Shown: positions 41,605-49,792 of the stretch, in pieces
Layout: every line of letters starts with the position of its first letter
Position numbering within the stretch: position 1 is the stretch's first letter
NCBI RefSeq assembly: GCF_051062515.1
Contig: NZ_JAMXEK010000003.1
Length of the DNA stretch: 64,000 nucleotides
From: Aliarcobacter sp017996075
GTDB taxonomy: Bacteria; Campylobacterota; Campylobacteria; Campylobacterales; Arcobacteraceae
Direction: 5' to 3' (one strand)
Notes under the pieces: generated by a model
Databases searched by the model: none
Seen by the model: the letters and a program-made list of their open reading frames with translations, nothing else
What the model was told of the DNA's origin: nothing
Position numbers and translations under genes: made by a program

Positions 41605-42123
41605 ATGATTATTTATGGTAAAAATATAAATATGAGAACAGTTAAAACAGAAGATGCAGAGTTTATTTACAATATGAGACAAAATCAAAATAAAACTAAA
41701 TACTTATCAAAAGTTACAGGAACAGTTGAGTCTCAAAAAGAGTGGATAAAAAGCTACAAACAAAGAGAAGAAGAGAAAAAAGAGTTCTATTTTGTAATTG
41801 AATCAAAAGATAAAGAAAAATTAGGACTTGTAAGAATGTATGATTTTCAAGATGAATCTTTTTGCTGGGGAAGTTGGCTCATAAAAGAAGATGCTCCAAA
41901 AACTACAGCTATAGAATCATCACTTCAAATATACGAATTTGGGTTTTATAGTTTAGGATTTGAAAAATCTCATTTTGATGTAAGAAAAGGAAATGCTAAG
42001 GTGATTGCATTTCATCAAAGATTTGGTGCAAAGATAGTAGATGAAGATGAGTTGGATTATTTTTTCAATTTTGAAAAAAGTGATTATGAGATAACAAAAG
42101 AAAAATATAAGAGGTATTTGTAA
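41605..42123 (+). CDS. GNAT-family N-acetyltransferase
   Basis: A 172-residue GNAT acyltransferase of the RimJ/RimL-like kind. It has NMRTVKTEDAEFIYNMRQNQ, EFYFVIESKDKEKLGLVRMY, the acyl-CoA region around SSLQIYEFGFYSLGFEKSHF, and VRKGNAKVIAFHQRFGAKIV. In this operon it may acylate an amino sugar. I use ATG 41605; a TTG start at 41590 adds five residues without a ribosome site. Neither start has a strong Shine-Dalgarno, which would make it dependent on coupling to the upstream gene, and the G-tract decides how close that gene ends. It ends two bases before fdtB. Confidence 0.83.
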   Translation: MIIYGKNINMRTVKTEDAEFIYNMRQNQNKTKYLSKVTGTVESQKEWIKSYKQREEEKKEFYFVIESKDKEKLGLVRMYDFQDESFCWGSWLIKEDAPKTTAIESSLQIYEFGFYSLGFEKSHFDVRKGNAKVIAFHQRFGAKIVDEDELDYFFNFEKSDYEITKEKYKRYL

Positions 42124-42124
42124 G

Positions 42125-43228
42125 ATGATCCCATTTTTAGATTTAAAAGGTTTAAACGCTCAATATAGAGCTGAATTAATAGATGCTTGTACTAGAGTAA
42201 TAGATAGTGGTTGGTATGTTCAAGGAAATGAGTGCCAAGAATTTGAAAAAGAGTTTGCAGAGTATTGTGGAACTAAATATGCTATTGGTGTAGCAAATGG
42301 TCTTGATGCACTTATATTAATATTAAGAGCATATAAAGAGTTGGGTTTTATGCAAGATGGTGATGAAGTAATAGTTCCATCAAACACCTATATAGCTTCA
42401 ATTTTAGCAATTTCTCAAAATAATTTAGTGCCAGTTTTAGTAGAACCAGATATAAAAACATATTTGATAGACCCATCAAAAATAGAAGAAAAAATAACTT
42501 CAAAAACAAAAGCTATCTTACCAGTGCATCTTTACGGTCAAACATGTGAAATGGATAAAATAAATGAAATTGCAAAAAAATATAATCTAAAAGTGATAGA
42601 AGATTCAGCTCAATCTCATGGAGCGTATTTTAAAGATAAAAGAAGTGGAAATTTAGGTGATGCGAGTGGATTTAGTTTTTATCCAGGAAAAAATCTAGGA
42701 GCTTTAGGGGATGGTGGAGCAGTAACTACAAATGATGAAGAGCTAGCAAATACGATAAAAGCACTAGGAAACTATGGAAGCCATAAAAAGTATGAAAATC
42801 TTTATAAGGGTGTAAATAGCAGACTTGATGAAATACAAGCTGCGATGCTGCGAGTAAAACTAAAATATCTTGATAAAGAAACTGAAAAAAGAAGAGAGAT
42901 AGCAAACTATTATCTACAAAATATCAAAAATGATAATATTGTATTACCAACAGTAAGAGCAGAAGATAATCATGTATGGCATCTATTTGTAATAAGAACT
43001 TCTAAAAGAGATGAATTACAAAAATATTTACTTGATAATGGTATACAAACACTTATTCACTATCCAATTTCACCACATAAACAAATAGCTTATAAAGAGT
43101 GGAATAATGAAAGTTATGAAATTAGTGAACAAATACATAATGAAGCATTAAGTTTACCTATTAGCGGTGTTCAAAGTTTTGAAGATACTATAAAAATAAC
43201 CAATTTAATAGATAACTTCAATAAATGA
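42125..43228 (+). CDS. fdtB: dTDP-3-keto-6-deoxyhexose aminotransferase (FdtB/QdtB-like)
   Basis: A 367-residue DegT-type PLP aminotransferase. It has FLDLKGLNAQYRAELIDA at the N-terminus, GVANGLDALILILRAY, VIEDSAQSHGAYFKDKRSG with the PLP Asp, and FSFYPGKNLGALGDGGAV with the catalytic Lys. The G-L-D-A-L and F-Y-P-G-K-N-L-G-A forms are typical of the QdtB/FdtB subgroup, which aminates C3 of the keto sugar from FdtA. The A-C-B trio therefore makes a dTDP-3-amino-3,6-dideoxyhexose. It overlaps the following gene by four bases (ATGA). Confidence 0.9.
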   Translation: MIPFLDLKGLNAQYRAELIDACTRVIDSGWYVQGNECQEFEKEFAEYCGTKYAIGVANGLDALILILRAYKELGFMQDGDEVIVPSNTYIASILAISQNNLVPVLVEPDIKTYLIDPSKIEEKITSKTKAILPVHLYGQTCEMDKINEIAKKYNLKVIEDSAQSHGAYFKDKRSGNLGDASGFSFYPGKNLGALGDGGAVTTNDEELANTIKALGNYGSHKKYENLYKGVNSRLDEIQAAMLRVKLKYLDKETEKRREIANYYLQNIKNDNIVLPTVRAEDNHVWHLFVIRTSKRDELQKYLLDNGIQTLIHYPISPHKQIAYKEWNNESYEISEQIHNEALSLPISGVQSFEDTIKITNLIDNFNK

Positions 43229-44514
43229 TTTTTAAAAATTTAATAATTGAAAAAATATGCCAAATTTGTGGTAAAAATATGTTAAATAATATAATATTTT
43301 TAAAAATATATGGTTATCTAAGAAATAAAAAGTTGAAATATCGAAAAATAATTTGGCTTGATGAAATAAAAGAAAATAAGATTCTTATAAAAGAAAAAGA
43401 AAAAATTATAAGCTTTCCTCCACTAATATTTGGAGAAGCAGAAAAAATATTAGAAGAAGAGGTTCCAGATACATTTTTATATAAATTAGAAAATGTTTAT
43501 TCAACTGTTTCTTCTTCAAGTTTTTATAATTCAAAATATATTTTTATAGAAAGAATGCAAAATATTCCAAAAAATATTGGTAATTATTCTACTGCACACT
43601 TATTTAAGCACAATGAAAAAAAGGCTGTTATTGAAATATTTACAAAAAAAATAAAAATCAAATCTCCTGCACTATTTTTAGGAGGAAATGGTTCATTTAA
43701 CTACTTTCACTGGATAATAGAAATTCTACCAAAATTATTAATCATAGATAAAAAGTTACTAGAAGAATTAAATATTAAAACTATTATTTTAAATAAAAAA
43801 GCTTTAGAAATTAAATCTTTCTCAGATAGTCTAAAAATAGTTTTAGAATATAAAAATATTAACTTTGAGACCATATATATAGATGAAGATAAAGAAATAT
43901 TTTTTGAAAAAGTAATATATATAACTTCTTGTAATTCTATTTTATATAATTCAAATATACAAAAAAAAGATACTATATATTTTCAAAAAACATATTTTTC
44001 AAAAGATATAATATATGATTTTAAAAATATAATTTTTAATTCAAATGAATTCAAGAAATTTTTATTAGATATTAGAAATAAAAATAAATTCCCAAAAAAA
44101 ATTTTTCTTATTAGAGGAAAAGTAAGTAATTATAACAAAAGAGATTATAATGAAGATGAAATATTTAATTGTTTTAAAGAATATAATTTTAAAAAAATTT
44201 GTATAGATGAATACTCATTTTTAGAACAAGTATATTTATTTAATAATGCCAATTTTATAGCCGGTCCATCTGGAGCTGTTTGGACTAATATCATTTTTTC
44301 CAAAAATGATACTCAAGCAATAAGTTGGTTACCAAAAAGAGTTTTAAATTTTTCTGGTTTTTCTAACCTTTCAAAACTATTTTATGTAAATTTATATTTT
44401 TTGGAAGCAAAATCTTTAGATAATAATTTACATGGAAAATATAATATAGAGAAAAACAAAATAAAAGAATTATTATTTAATTTACATTTAAAAGATGGAG
44501 TAAAAGATGAATAG
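43225..44514 (+). CDS. GT61-family glycosyltransferase
   Basis: A 429-residue protein of the GT61 (DUF563) type. Around residue 153, LFLGGNGSFNYFHWIIEILP carries the F-H-W-I-x-E motif of the family. Near the end are IFLIRGKVSNYNKRDYNEDE and FIAGPSGAVWTNIIF, the G-x-x-G-A donor loop. The first 20 residues have a small Cys pair (ICQICGK). GT61 members include xylosyl- and GlcNAc-transferases of plants and bacterial glycan enzymes; the sugar here is unknown. It overlaps both fdtB and the last gene of the operon by short stretches. Confidence 0.82.
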   Translation: MIFKNLIIEKICQICGKNMLNNIIFLKIYGYLRNKKLKYRKIIWLDEIKENKILIKEKEKIISFPPLIFGEAEKILEEEVPDTFLYKLENVYSTVSSSSFYNSKYIFIERMQNIPKNIGNYSTAHLFKHNEKKAVIEIFTKKIKIKSPALFLGGNGSFNYFHWIIEILPKLLIIDKKLLEELNIKTIILNKKALEIKSFSDSLKIVLEYKNINFETIYIDEDKEIFFEKVIYITSCNSILYNSNIQKKDTIYFQKTYFSKDIIYDFKNIIFNSNEFKKFLLDIRNKNKFPKKIFLIRGKVSNYNKRDYNEDEIFNCFKEYNFKKICIDEYSFLEQVYLFNNANFIAGPSGAVWTNIIFSKNDTQAISWLPKRVLNFSGFSNLSKLFYVNLYFLEAKSLDNNLHGKYNIEKNKIKELLFNLHLKDGVKDE

Positions 44515-45592
44515 CTCAGCTCTTGTGACAGCAGTAATCCCTAGCTATAATCATGAAAAATATATAAAAGAGTCTATCCAGAGTATGATAGATCAAGACT
44601 ATGAAAATATAGAAATGATAATAATAGATGATGGCTCTTCAGATAATTCTATAGAAATTATAGAAAGTATGATTCCACTTTGTAAAAAAAGATTTAAAAG
44701 ATTTGAATTTAGACACAGAGAAAATAAAGGTCTTTGCGCAACGCTAAATGAAGCTATTATTTGGGCAAAAGGGGAATATATATCTATACTAGCATCAGAT
44801 GATATTGCTTTATCTCATAAAATATCTTTTCTTATTGGAAAAATAGAAAATAGTAATTACCCAGCTGTATTTGGAGATATAAAAAGGATAGGTGAACGTA
44901 ATGATAAAGAACCTAATATAAAAGAATTTACAATTCACATTTTTGATGAAATATTTACTCTACAAAATAGACCATTTGCTCCTTCATCTATGTATAAAAT
45001 TGAAGCACTAAAAAAAATAGGTGGATATCCAGTAGATATAGCAGTTGAAGATTGGTATATGGAACTAAAATTTACTGAGAATAATAACAAAATAGTTAGT
45101 TACCCGGAAGTATTAACTTACTACAGAAGACATGAAAAAAACACAAGTAAGAATTATGAGTTAATCTATAATAACTTTATTAAAATTGTAGATAATTATA
45201 AAAATCATAAATTATATTTTAAAGCTAGAAAATTATGTGATATATATTTAATAAAAATATCTTTAGCAAATAATTGCCTCTCTCCTACCCTTAATATGAA
45301 AATTGATAAAATAATTTCTCAAGCAAAAAAATACTCACAAGATTATAATAAAATAGCTATATATGGAAATGGAACCATCTATAATTTAATAAAAAATCAT
45401 TTTGAAAATATAGTTGCTGTTTTTGATAAAAATCAAAAAGAACATGATATATATTTTAAACCTGATAAAATAGTTTTAACTAATTTTGATATTATTATTG
45501 TTACAGCAATTGGATATGAAGATGATATAATGAATTTTTTAACTAGTAATTATAATATAGATATAAATAAAATAAAAATTTTTGATATATAA
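44507..45592 (+). CDS. Family 2 glycosyltransferase with C-terminal Rossmann-like domain
   Basis: A 361-residue GT2. The catalytic domain has VTAVIPSYNHEKYIKESIQS, IEMIIIDDGSSDNSIEIIES, YISILASDDIALSH (metal site), and VEDWYMELKF. The last 80 residues form a nucleotide-binding-like module beginning IAIYGNGTIYNLIKNHF, then VAVFDKNQKEHD and IIIVTAIGYEDDIMNFL. This is the same module type as in the GT2 at 39338 and the LicD-like protein that converges on this gene. Its stop codon abuts the opposing stop with no gap or hairpin. Substrate unknown. Confidence 0.83.
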   Translation: MNSSALVTAVIPSYNHEKYIKESIQSMIDQDYENIEMIIIDDGSSDNSIEIIESMIPLCKKRFKRFEFRHRENKGLCATLNEAIIWAKGEYISILASDDIALSHKISFLIGKIENSNYPAVFGDIKRIGERNDKEPNIKEFTIHIFDEIFTLQNRPFAPSSMYKIEALKKIGGYPVDIAVEDWYMELKFTENNNKIVSYPEVLTYYRRHEKNTSKNYELIYNNFIKIVDNYKNHKLYFKARKLCDIYLIKISLANNCLSPTLNMKIDKIISQAKKYSQDYNKIAIYGNGTIYNLIKNHFENIVAVFDKNQKEHDIYFKPDKIVLTNFDIIIVTAIGYEDDIMNFLTSNYNIDINKIKIFDI

Positions 45593-46513
45593 TTATATAA
45601 CTCTTTTACTCACATCAAAAGATTTTATATTTCTCTTCTTTTGAACTACTCTATTATCATAATTTTCAATCGAAGTATCTTTTTTAGGCTCTTTATAGTT
45701 TCCATACATAAAAGTTAGAAAGTCATCAACTTTGTAAGGAAGATAGACAAAACCATCAAAAAATTCTACTCTCTCATATTTCTCAAAATATAAAGCTGGG
45801 GCATAAAATATTCCAGCAGATGAGTCAAGATGAGACAAGCCATCTTTTATAGTTCTTTTTTGTAAACTTATTTCAAACTCTTTTAACATATTTAAATCAC
45901 TACTTTGAAGCTCTAAGCTCAAGCATACATCATCATTTGATAAACTTATCACTTCAAGTTTCCATTTTGAATATTCATTTTTTGGTAAATTAGTTCTTAA
46001 ACCATCTACCAAACTAATGAGCTTTTCAAAATCTTTAGAATCTATAGCAAAATCTATATCATCATCCCATTTTATTAAATCTTTATCTCTAACTATACCA
46101 AGAGCCGTTCCTGAATCTACAATTGCTATGATATTGTGATTTGATAAAAACTGCGTTATTTTACACAAACTCTCTCTAGCAAATTTGAGTGTTTCAACAT
46201 GTTCAAATGGTTTAAAACTCTCTTTTAAACTAGATTTTTTGGGAATTTTTATATTTTCCAAAGGTATTTTGAAATCGTCTGTAAGCTGGTAAATTATACT
46301 ATCTACCCACTGACTAGTAATATAAATATTGTCAAAATCATATTTTAAAATATCTTTTGGATTAATAACTTTTAAGCCTTCCAAAAGACTTCCCCATCTT
46401 TTTTCATCATTATCAGCAATAGCCAAAATATCATATTGTGTTTTATTGTGTTTTATAAAATTTTCACCACCTCTACTTGCCCCAAATAGTATAATTTTCT
46501 CTTTTTTATTCAT
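45593..46513 (-). CDS. LicD-like phosphotransferase with N-terminal Rossmann-like domain
   Basis: A 306-residue two-part protein. Residues 1-100 form a Rossmann-like module (KIILFGASRGGENFIKHN, DILAIADNDEKRWGSLLEG, IYITSQWVDSIIYQL). Residues 105-306 resemble LicD: DSGTALGIVRDKDLIKWDDD is the nucleotidyltransferase-fold signature with paired acids. LicD proteins transfer phosphocholine or a polyol phosphate from a CDP carrier to a glycan. The upstream gene encodes a glycerol-3-phosphate cytidylyltransferase-like enzyme, so phosphoglycerol is the natural guess for the group moved. It is the last gene of the pse operon. Confidence 0.82.
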   Translation of the reverse strand: MNKKEKIILFGASRGGENFIKHNKTQYDILAIADNDEKRWGSLLEGLKVINPKDILKYDFDNIYITSQWVDSIIYQLTDDFKIPLENIKIPKKSSLKESFKPFEHVETLKFARESLCKITQFLSNHNIIAIVDSGTALGIVRDKDLIKWDDDIDFAIDSKDFEKLISLVDGLRTNLPKNEYSKWKLEVISLSNDDVCLSLELQSSDLNMLKEFEISLQKRTIKDGLSHLDSSAGIFYAPALYFEKYERVEFFDGFVYLPYKVDDFLTFMYGNYKEPKKDTSIENYDNRVVQKKRNIKSFDVSKRVI

Positions 46514-46922
46514 CGCTTATTCCTAAATATTTATTCAACTCTTTTTTAAGTTCTGTAGTTGAAATATTTTGAGTTCTTGGCAAATAAATAACCTCACAAT
46601 AATCTTTCAAAAAGTCAAATTTTCCTTTCCAATCATCTCCCATTGCAAAAATATCAACATTATATTTTTTTATATCATCAATTTTTTGTTCCCAATTTTC
46701 TTCTGAAATTACCATATCAACACATTTTATATTTTGAACAATCAGTGCTCTTTGCTCAAAAGGAATTAAAGTCTTTTTACCTTTTATTGAATTAAACTCA
46801 TCTGTTGAGACAGCAACTATTAACTTATCACCCAAGCTTTTAAGCCTATTTAAAAGATTCAAATGCCCTATATGAAACATATCAAAAGTACCATAAGTTA
46901 AAACTATTTTTTCTTTTTTCAT
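46506..46922 (-). CDS. TagD-like glycerol-3-phosphate cytidylyltransferase
   Basis: A 138-residue cytidylyltransferase. VLTYGTFDMFHIGHLNLLNR holds the H-x-G-H nucleotide motif, then LIVAVSTDEFNSIKGKK, and LPRTQNISTTELKK with the R-x-x-x-I-S-T-T ending. Members make CDP-glycerol, CDP-choline or CDP-ethanolamine. The length and R-T-x-x-I-S-T-T form match TagD/GCT, so CDP-glycerol is the best guess. It overlaps the LicD-like gene by eight bases, which supports a donor-plus-transferase pair adding a polyol phosphate to the surface glycan. Confidence 0.85.
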   Translation of the reverse strand: MKKEKIVLTYGTFDMFHIGHLNLLNRLKSLGDKLIVAVSTDEFNSIKGKKTLIPFEQRALIVQNIKCVDMVISEENWEQKIDDIKKYNVDIFAMGDDWKGKFDFLKDYCEVIYLPRTQNISTTELKKELNKYLGISDE

Positions 46923-46925
46923 ATT

Positions 46926-48260
46926 TCAATCTTTTCTTCTAATTTTCTTAAATCTATCACTAAAATTTGTTTTATCAACCACATTTACCTTTGTGGGTAT
47001 TTTATAAGTGTCTAATCTATCTTTACAAAAAATTCTTACTCTTTTTTTGATATTTTCTATATTCTTATTTAAAACTACATCACAAACAACAGTTTGTCCA
47101 GTAATTGCATTTTTCTCACCATAAACCATACAATCGCTAATCTCTTCCATCTCTAAAATAATAGATTCCACCTCAGCAGGAAGAACTTTTTGACCACCTA
47201 CATTTATAATCTCTTTAGCTCTTCCAATAATTTTTATATACTCCCCATCAACCTCAACTAAATCTCCAGTTTTAAACCAACCATCACTTGTAAAACTATC
47301 CATTGAAGCATTTAAATAGCCTAAAACTTGAGTTTTACTTCTAAGCCAAAGTTCATTTTCAACTATCTTATACTCACCATTTATATCTTCAAGTTTCATA
47401 AATAAAGAGTTTGATGATTTTGAACTAGTAGTGCTAATTCCTGTTTCACTTGTTCCAAATGTTTGTAAAAATTTTACCTTTAGAAAAATATCTTTTAGCT
47501 TTAAAAGTAGTGATTGGGGCATTGTTTCAGTACCGTAAGTAATCATTCTTAAACTACTTAAATCATAGTTTTTATACTCTTCAGAGATTAAAATAAGATT
47601 TAAAAAAGTTGGACTACTTGGAAGAACCATAATTTTATATTTTTCTATAAGTTCACAAATAGTTTTTGCATCTTTTATTTTTGGAATAATCAAACAAGCT
47701 CCGATAGATAAAGCATTAAATACTGTATTTAATCCACCAATATGATCAAACATCAAAAAAACCAACATATTCATAGATTTCTCTTTTTTATCTTTGAAAG
47801 AGTCTATTAGAGTATCAAGATTATGTATCATAGCCTTTGGTTTTCCTGTACTACCACTTGAAAAAAGAATAAGACCAGAACTATTTTTTTCTATTAAATT
47901 ATCTATCATATTATGAGAAGAGGTAGTTTTTAAATCTTGTATTAAAAGATTTCTTTCATCAGTTTTTATAATAGTTTGACAAAATGACTCTTCTATAAAA
48001 TCATCTTGAACTTTTTTTATATTTGAAGTAATTGGTACAATTATATTTTTATTTTCATATAGAGCAAAAAATAGTGCTAGATTATAAAAAGAGTAATCAC
48101 CCAAAATTACAACAACTTTCGAAGATATATTGTGCTTATCTAAAATATCTTTATAATCTTTTATTTGCTTAATAAACTCTTCATAAATATATATTCTATC
48201 TTCAAAAACTATTGCATTTTTAGAGTTAAAACTTTTAAATTTTTCTAGTATAAAACTCAT
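46926..48260 (-). CDS. AMP-forming acyl ligase (second acyl module)
   Basis: A 444-residue member of the acyl-CoA synthetase/adenylation superfamily. It has LILFSSGSTGKPKAMIHN (P-loop), LQTFGTSETGIST (A5-like), GWFKTGDLVEVDGEYIKIIG, RAKEIINVGGQKVLPAEVES (A8 region), and a basic end. It is shorter than DltA-like enzymes and lacks the clear A4 amino-contact Asp, so a carboxylic acid such as 3-hydroxybutyrate is more likely than an amino acid. The following-strand neighbours are an SDR and an ACP, so it probably loads that ACP. Its start abuts the SDR stop. Confidence 0.82.
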   Translation of the reverse strand: MSFILEKFKSFNSKNAIVFEDRIYIYEEFIKQIKDYKDILDKHNISSKVVVILGDYSFYNLALFFALYENKNIIVPITSNIKKVQDDFIEESFCQTIIKTDERNLLIQDLKTTSSHNMIDNLIEKNSSGLILFSSGSTGKPKAMIHNLDTLIDSFKDKKEKSMNMLVFLMFDHIGGLNTVFNALSIGACLIIPKIKDAKTICELIEKYKIMVLPSSPTFLNLILISEEYKNYDLSSLRMITYGTETMPQSLLLKLKDIFLKVKFLQTFGTSETGISTTSSKSSNSLFMKLEDINGEYKIVENELWLRSKTQVLGYLNASMDSFTSDGWFKTGDLVEVDGEYIKIIGRAKEIINVGGQKVLPAEVESIILEMEEISDCMVYGEKNAITGQTVVCDVVLNKNIENIKKRVRIFCKDRLDTYKIPTKVNVVDKTNFSDRFKKIRRKD

Positions 48261-48961
48261 TAGTTATTAACTCCACCAAGATAAATTATCTGACCAGTTA
48301 TAAAACTACTTCTATCATCAATAAAAAAATCAATTACATTTATAATATCTTCAAATGTTCCAAATCGCTTAATTGTCTGTTTATTTAACAAATCTTCAAT
48401 TTTATCTTTTGGAACAGCTTTTATTAAATCAGTCTTGATTGGAGTTGGTCCAATCGCATTTACTGTTATATTAAAAGAGCTCAACTCTTTTGAAGCAGTT
48501 TGAGTAAAACTCTCAATTGCAGCTTTACTTGCAGCATAAACAGCTTCACCTTCAAGTCTAAGTGGTTTTGCAATAGTTGAAAAGTTTATTACTCTTCCAT
48601 ATTTTTCTTTCATCATAACTTTTGCTACTTCTCTAGTAAATAAAAAAGTTCCTAAAAAATTTGTATTAAAAAGTTTTGATATTGTCTCATTTGAAGTTGT
48701 AAGAATATGATTCATAGATGCAATTCCTGCATTGTTTATAAGAATATCTATTTTTTTAAACTCTTTTTTTATAGCTCTTACCATACTTACAATACTTTTT
48801 TCATCTATAATATCTAATTCAAAGTGTCTATAATTTTGATGTTCTATTGAACTACTGCTTCTACTACAACCAGCAACTACAAAATTTTTATTTAGATAGT
48901 ATAAAGCCATTGCTTTTCCTATACCTTTTGAAGTTCCAGTTATAACGACTACTTTATTCAT
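48260..48961 (-). CDS. FabG-like SDR oxidoreductase 2
   Basis: A 233-residue classical SDR: ITGTSKGIGKAMALYYL (NADPH motif), INNAGIASMNH, NFSTIAKPLRLEGEAVYAAS with the catalytic Ser, and AVYAASKAAIESFTQ with the Tyr/Lys pair. INAIGPTPIKTDL and the terminal IYLGGVNN fit FabG-like enzymes. It sits between an ACP and an acyl ligase with stop-start contact on both sides, so reduction of a 3-oxoacyl group on that ACP is the likely job. It resembles SDR 1 of the other operon in setting but is clearly a different protein. Confidence 0.86.
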   Translation of the reverse strand: MNKVVVITGTSKGIGKAMALYYLNKNFVVAGCSRSSSSIEHQNYRHFELDIIDEKSIVSMVRAIKKEFKKIDILINNAGIASMNHILTTSNETISKLFNTNFLGTFLFTREVAKVMMKEKYGRVINFSTIAKPLRLEGEAVYAASKAAIESFTQTASKELSSFNITVNAIGPTPIKTDLIKAVPKDKIEDLLNKQTIKRFGTFEDIINVIDFFIDDRSSFITGQIIYLGGVNN

Positions 48962-49251
48962 TAGTTTTCCAATAAACTTTTTATATAAGAAGTTAAACTC
49001 TCAATATTTCTAAAAGGTGAAGTTTTTGCACTCATAGCTTTTTCATCAGCTAAGATAATATCTTTTTCAAATTCATCTGAAATTTTATCTTCTAAATCAG
49101 CTATAAAACTAACAAGCGCTAAAGAGTCCATAGCGCCATTTCCACCATAAAGCTTTGTTTTTGAATTAGGATTTAAAAATGCCTCATTTTCTAACTCTTC
49201 ATTTAACTCTTTTAAAGTTTCTATTATAATCTTTTCAATTCTTGCTTCCAT
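48961..49251 (-). CDS. Acyl carrier protein 2
   Basis: A 96-residue carrier protein. GGNGAMDSLALVSFIADLED carries the phosphopantetheine Ser (DSL), and the C-terminal helix is ESLTSYIKSLLEN. It is larger than usual because of an N-terminal extension and a loop (EKAMSAKTSPFRN). The ATG at 49251 follows GAGGAA at normal spacing; an ATG ten codons earlier lies inside pseH and lacks a ribosome site. It overlaps neither neighbour functionally and is followed by the SDR and ligase that probably charge it. Confidence 0.85.
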   Translation of the reverse strand: MEARIEKIIIETLKELNEELENEAFLNPNSKTKLYGGNGAMDSLALVSFIADLEDKISDEFEKDIILADEKAMSAKTSPFRNIESLTSYIKSLLEN

Positions 49252-49261
49252 AAATTCCTCA

Positions 49262-49792
49262 TTATTCAAAGTAATGTTCAATTTTATCTAAATATCTTTT
49301 AATTGGTTTTAGTAATCTTGATTTTTTACTATTTTCCCAAACCTCTTTTGATAGTTTCAAATAAAAATACTCTTCATCCTCTTTAAATATTTCAAATCCA
49401 AAATTTTTGTTAAAATTTAATGCTTGAATATTTTTTATTTTAACAAAGGAGTTTACATCTTCACTGAATTTAGAAAAAATAAAATCCAAAAAAAGATAAG
49501 TTACACAAGATTTTATAATAGGATTTACTTCTTCTTTAAAATATAATCCCCAGATTAGCTCTTCATTTTTTATAATATTTAAAGAACCAATTAATTGATT
49601 ATCAAAAAATATAGCAAAATATGTTTTGTTCTTATTCTCTTTTAATGACTCTATAAATAAAATATGATTCTCTAAACTTATTGGCTCACTATTAATCATA
49701 TTTTCTCTTACATACTCTTTATTTCTAAGCTCTAAAATATCTTTTTTCTCTATATTGTTTAAAAAGATAAAATTCTTAAAAACTATTTTCAA
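49262..49792 (-). CDS. pseH: PseH-like GNAT acyltransferase
   Basis: A 176-residue GNAT enzyme in the position and of the size of PseH, which N-acylates the C4 amino group of UDP-4-amino-4,6-dideoxy-AltNAc in pseudaminic acid synthesis. ILELRNKEYVRENMINSEPI and HILFIESLKENKNKTYFAIF are typical, followed by GSLNIIKNEELIWGLYF. The ending after about 160 is an extra basic helix. The start is uncertain: TTG at 49792 with GGAAG five bases upstream is preferred over TTG at 49804. Next to an ACP module, its donor may be an acyl-ACP rather than acetyl-CoA. Confidence 0.8.
   Translation of the reverse strand: MKIVFKNFIFLNNIEKKDILELRNKEYVRENMINSEPISLENHILFIESLKENKNKTYFAIFFDNQLIGSLNIIKNEELIWGLYFKEEVNPIIKSCVTYLFLDFIFSKFSEDVNSFVKIKNIQALNFNKNFGFEIFKEDEEYFYLKLSKEVWENSKKSRLLKPIKRYLDKIEHYFE

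Noticed and set aside
41065..42123. Possible fusion of the FdtC-like and GNAT genes through G-tract slippage
   Set aside because: The two frames are already in register and separated by an in-frame TAG after the tract; adding or losing one G moves to frames that stop at TAA or at the TGA at 41606, so no fusion results.
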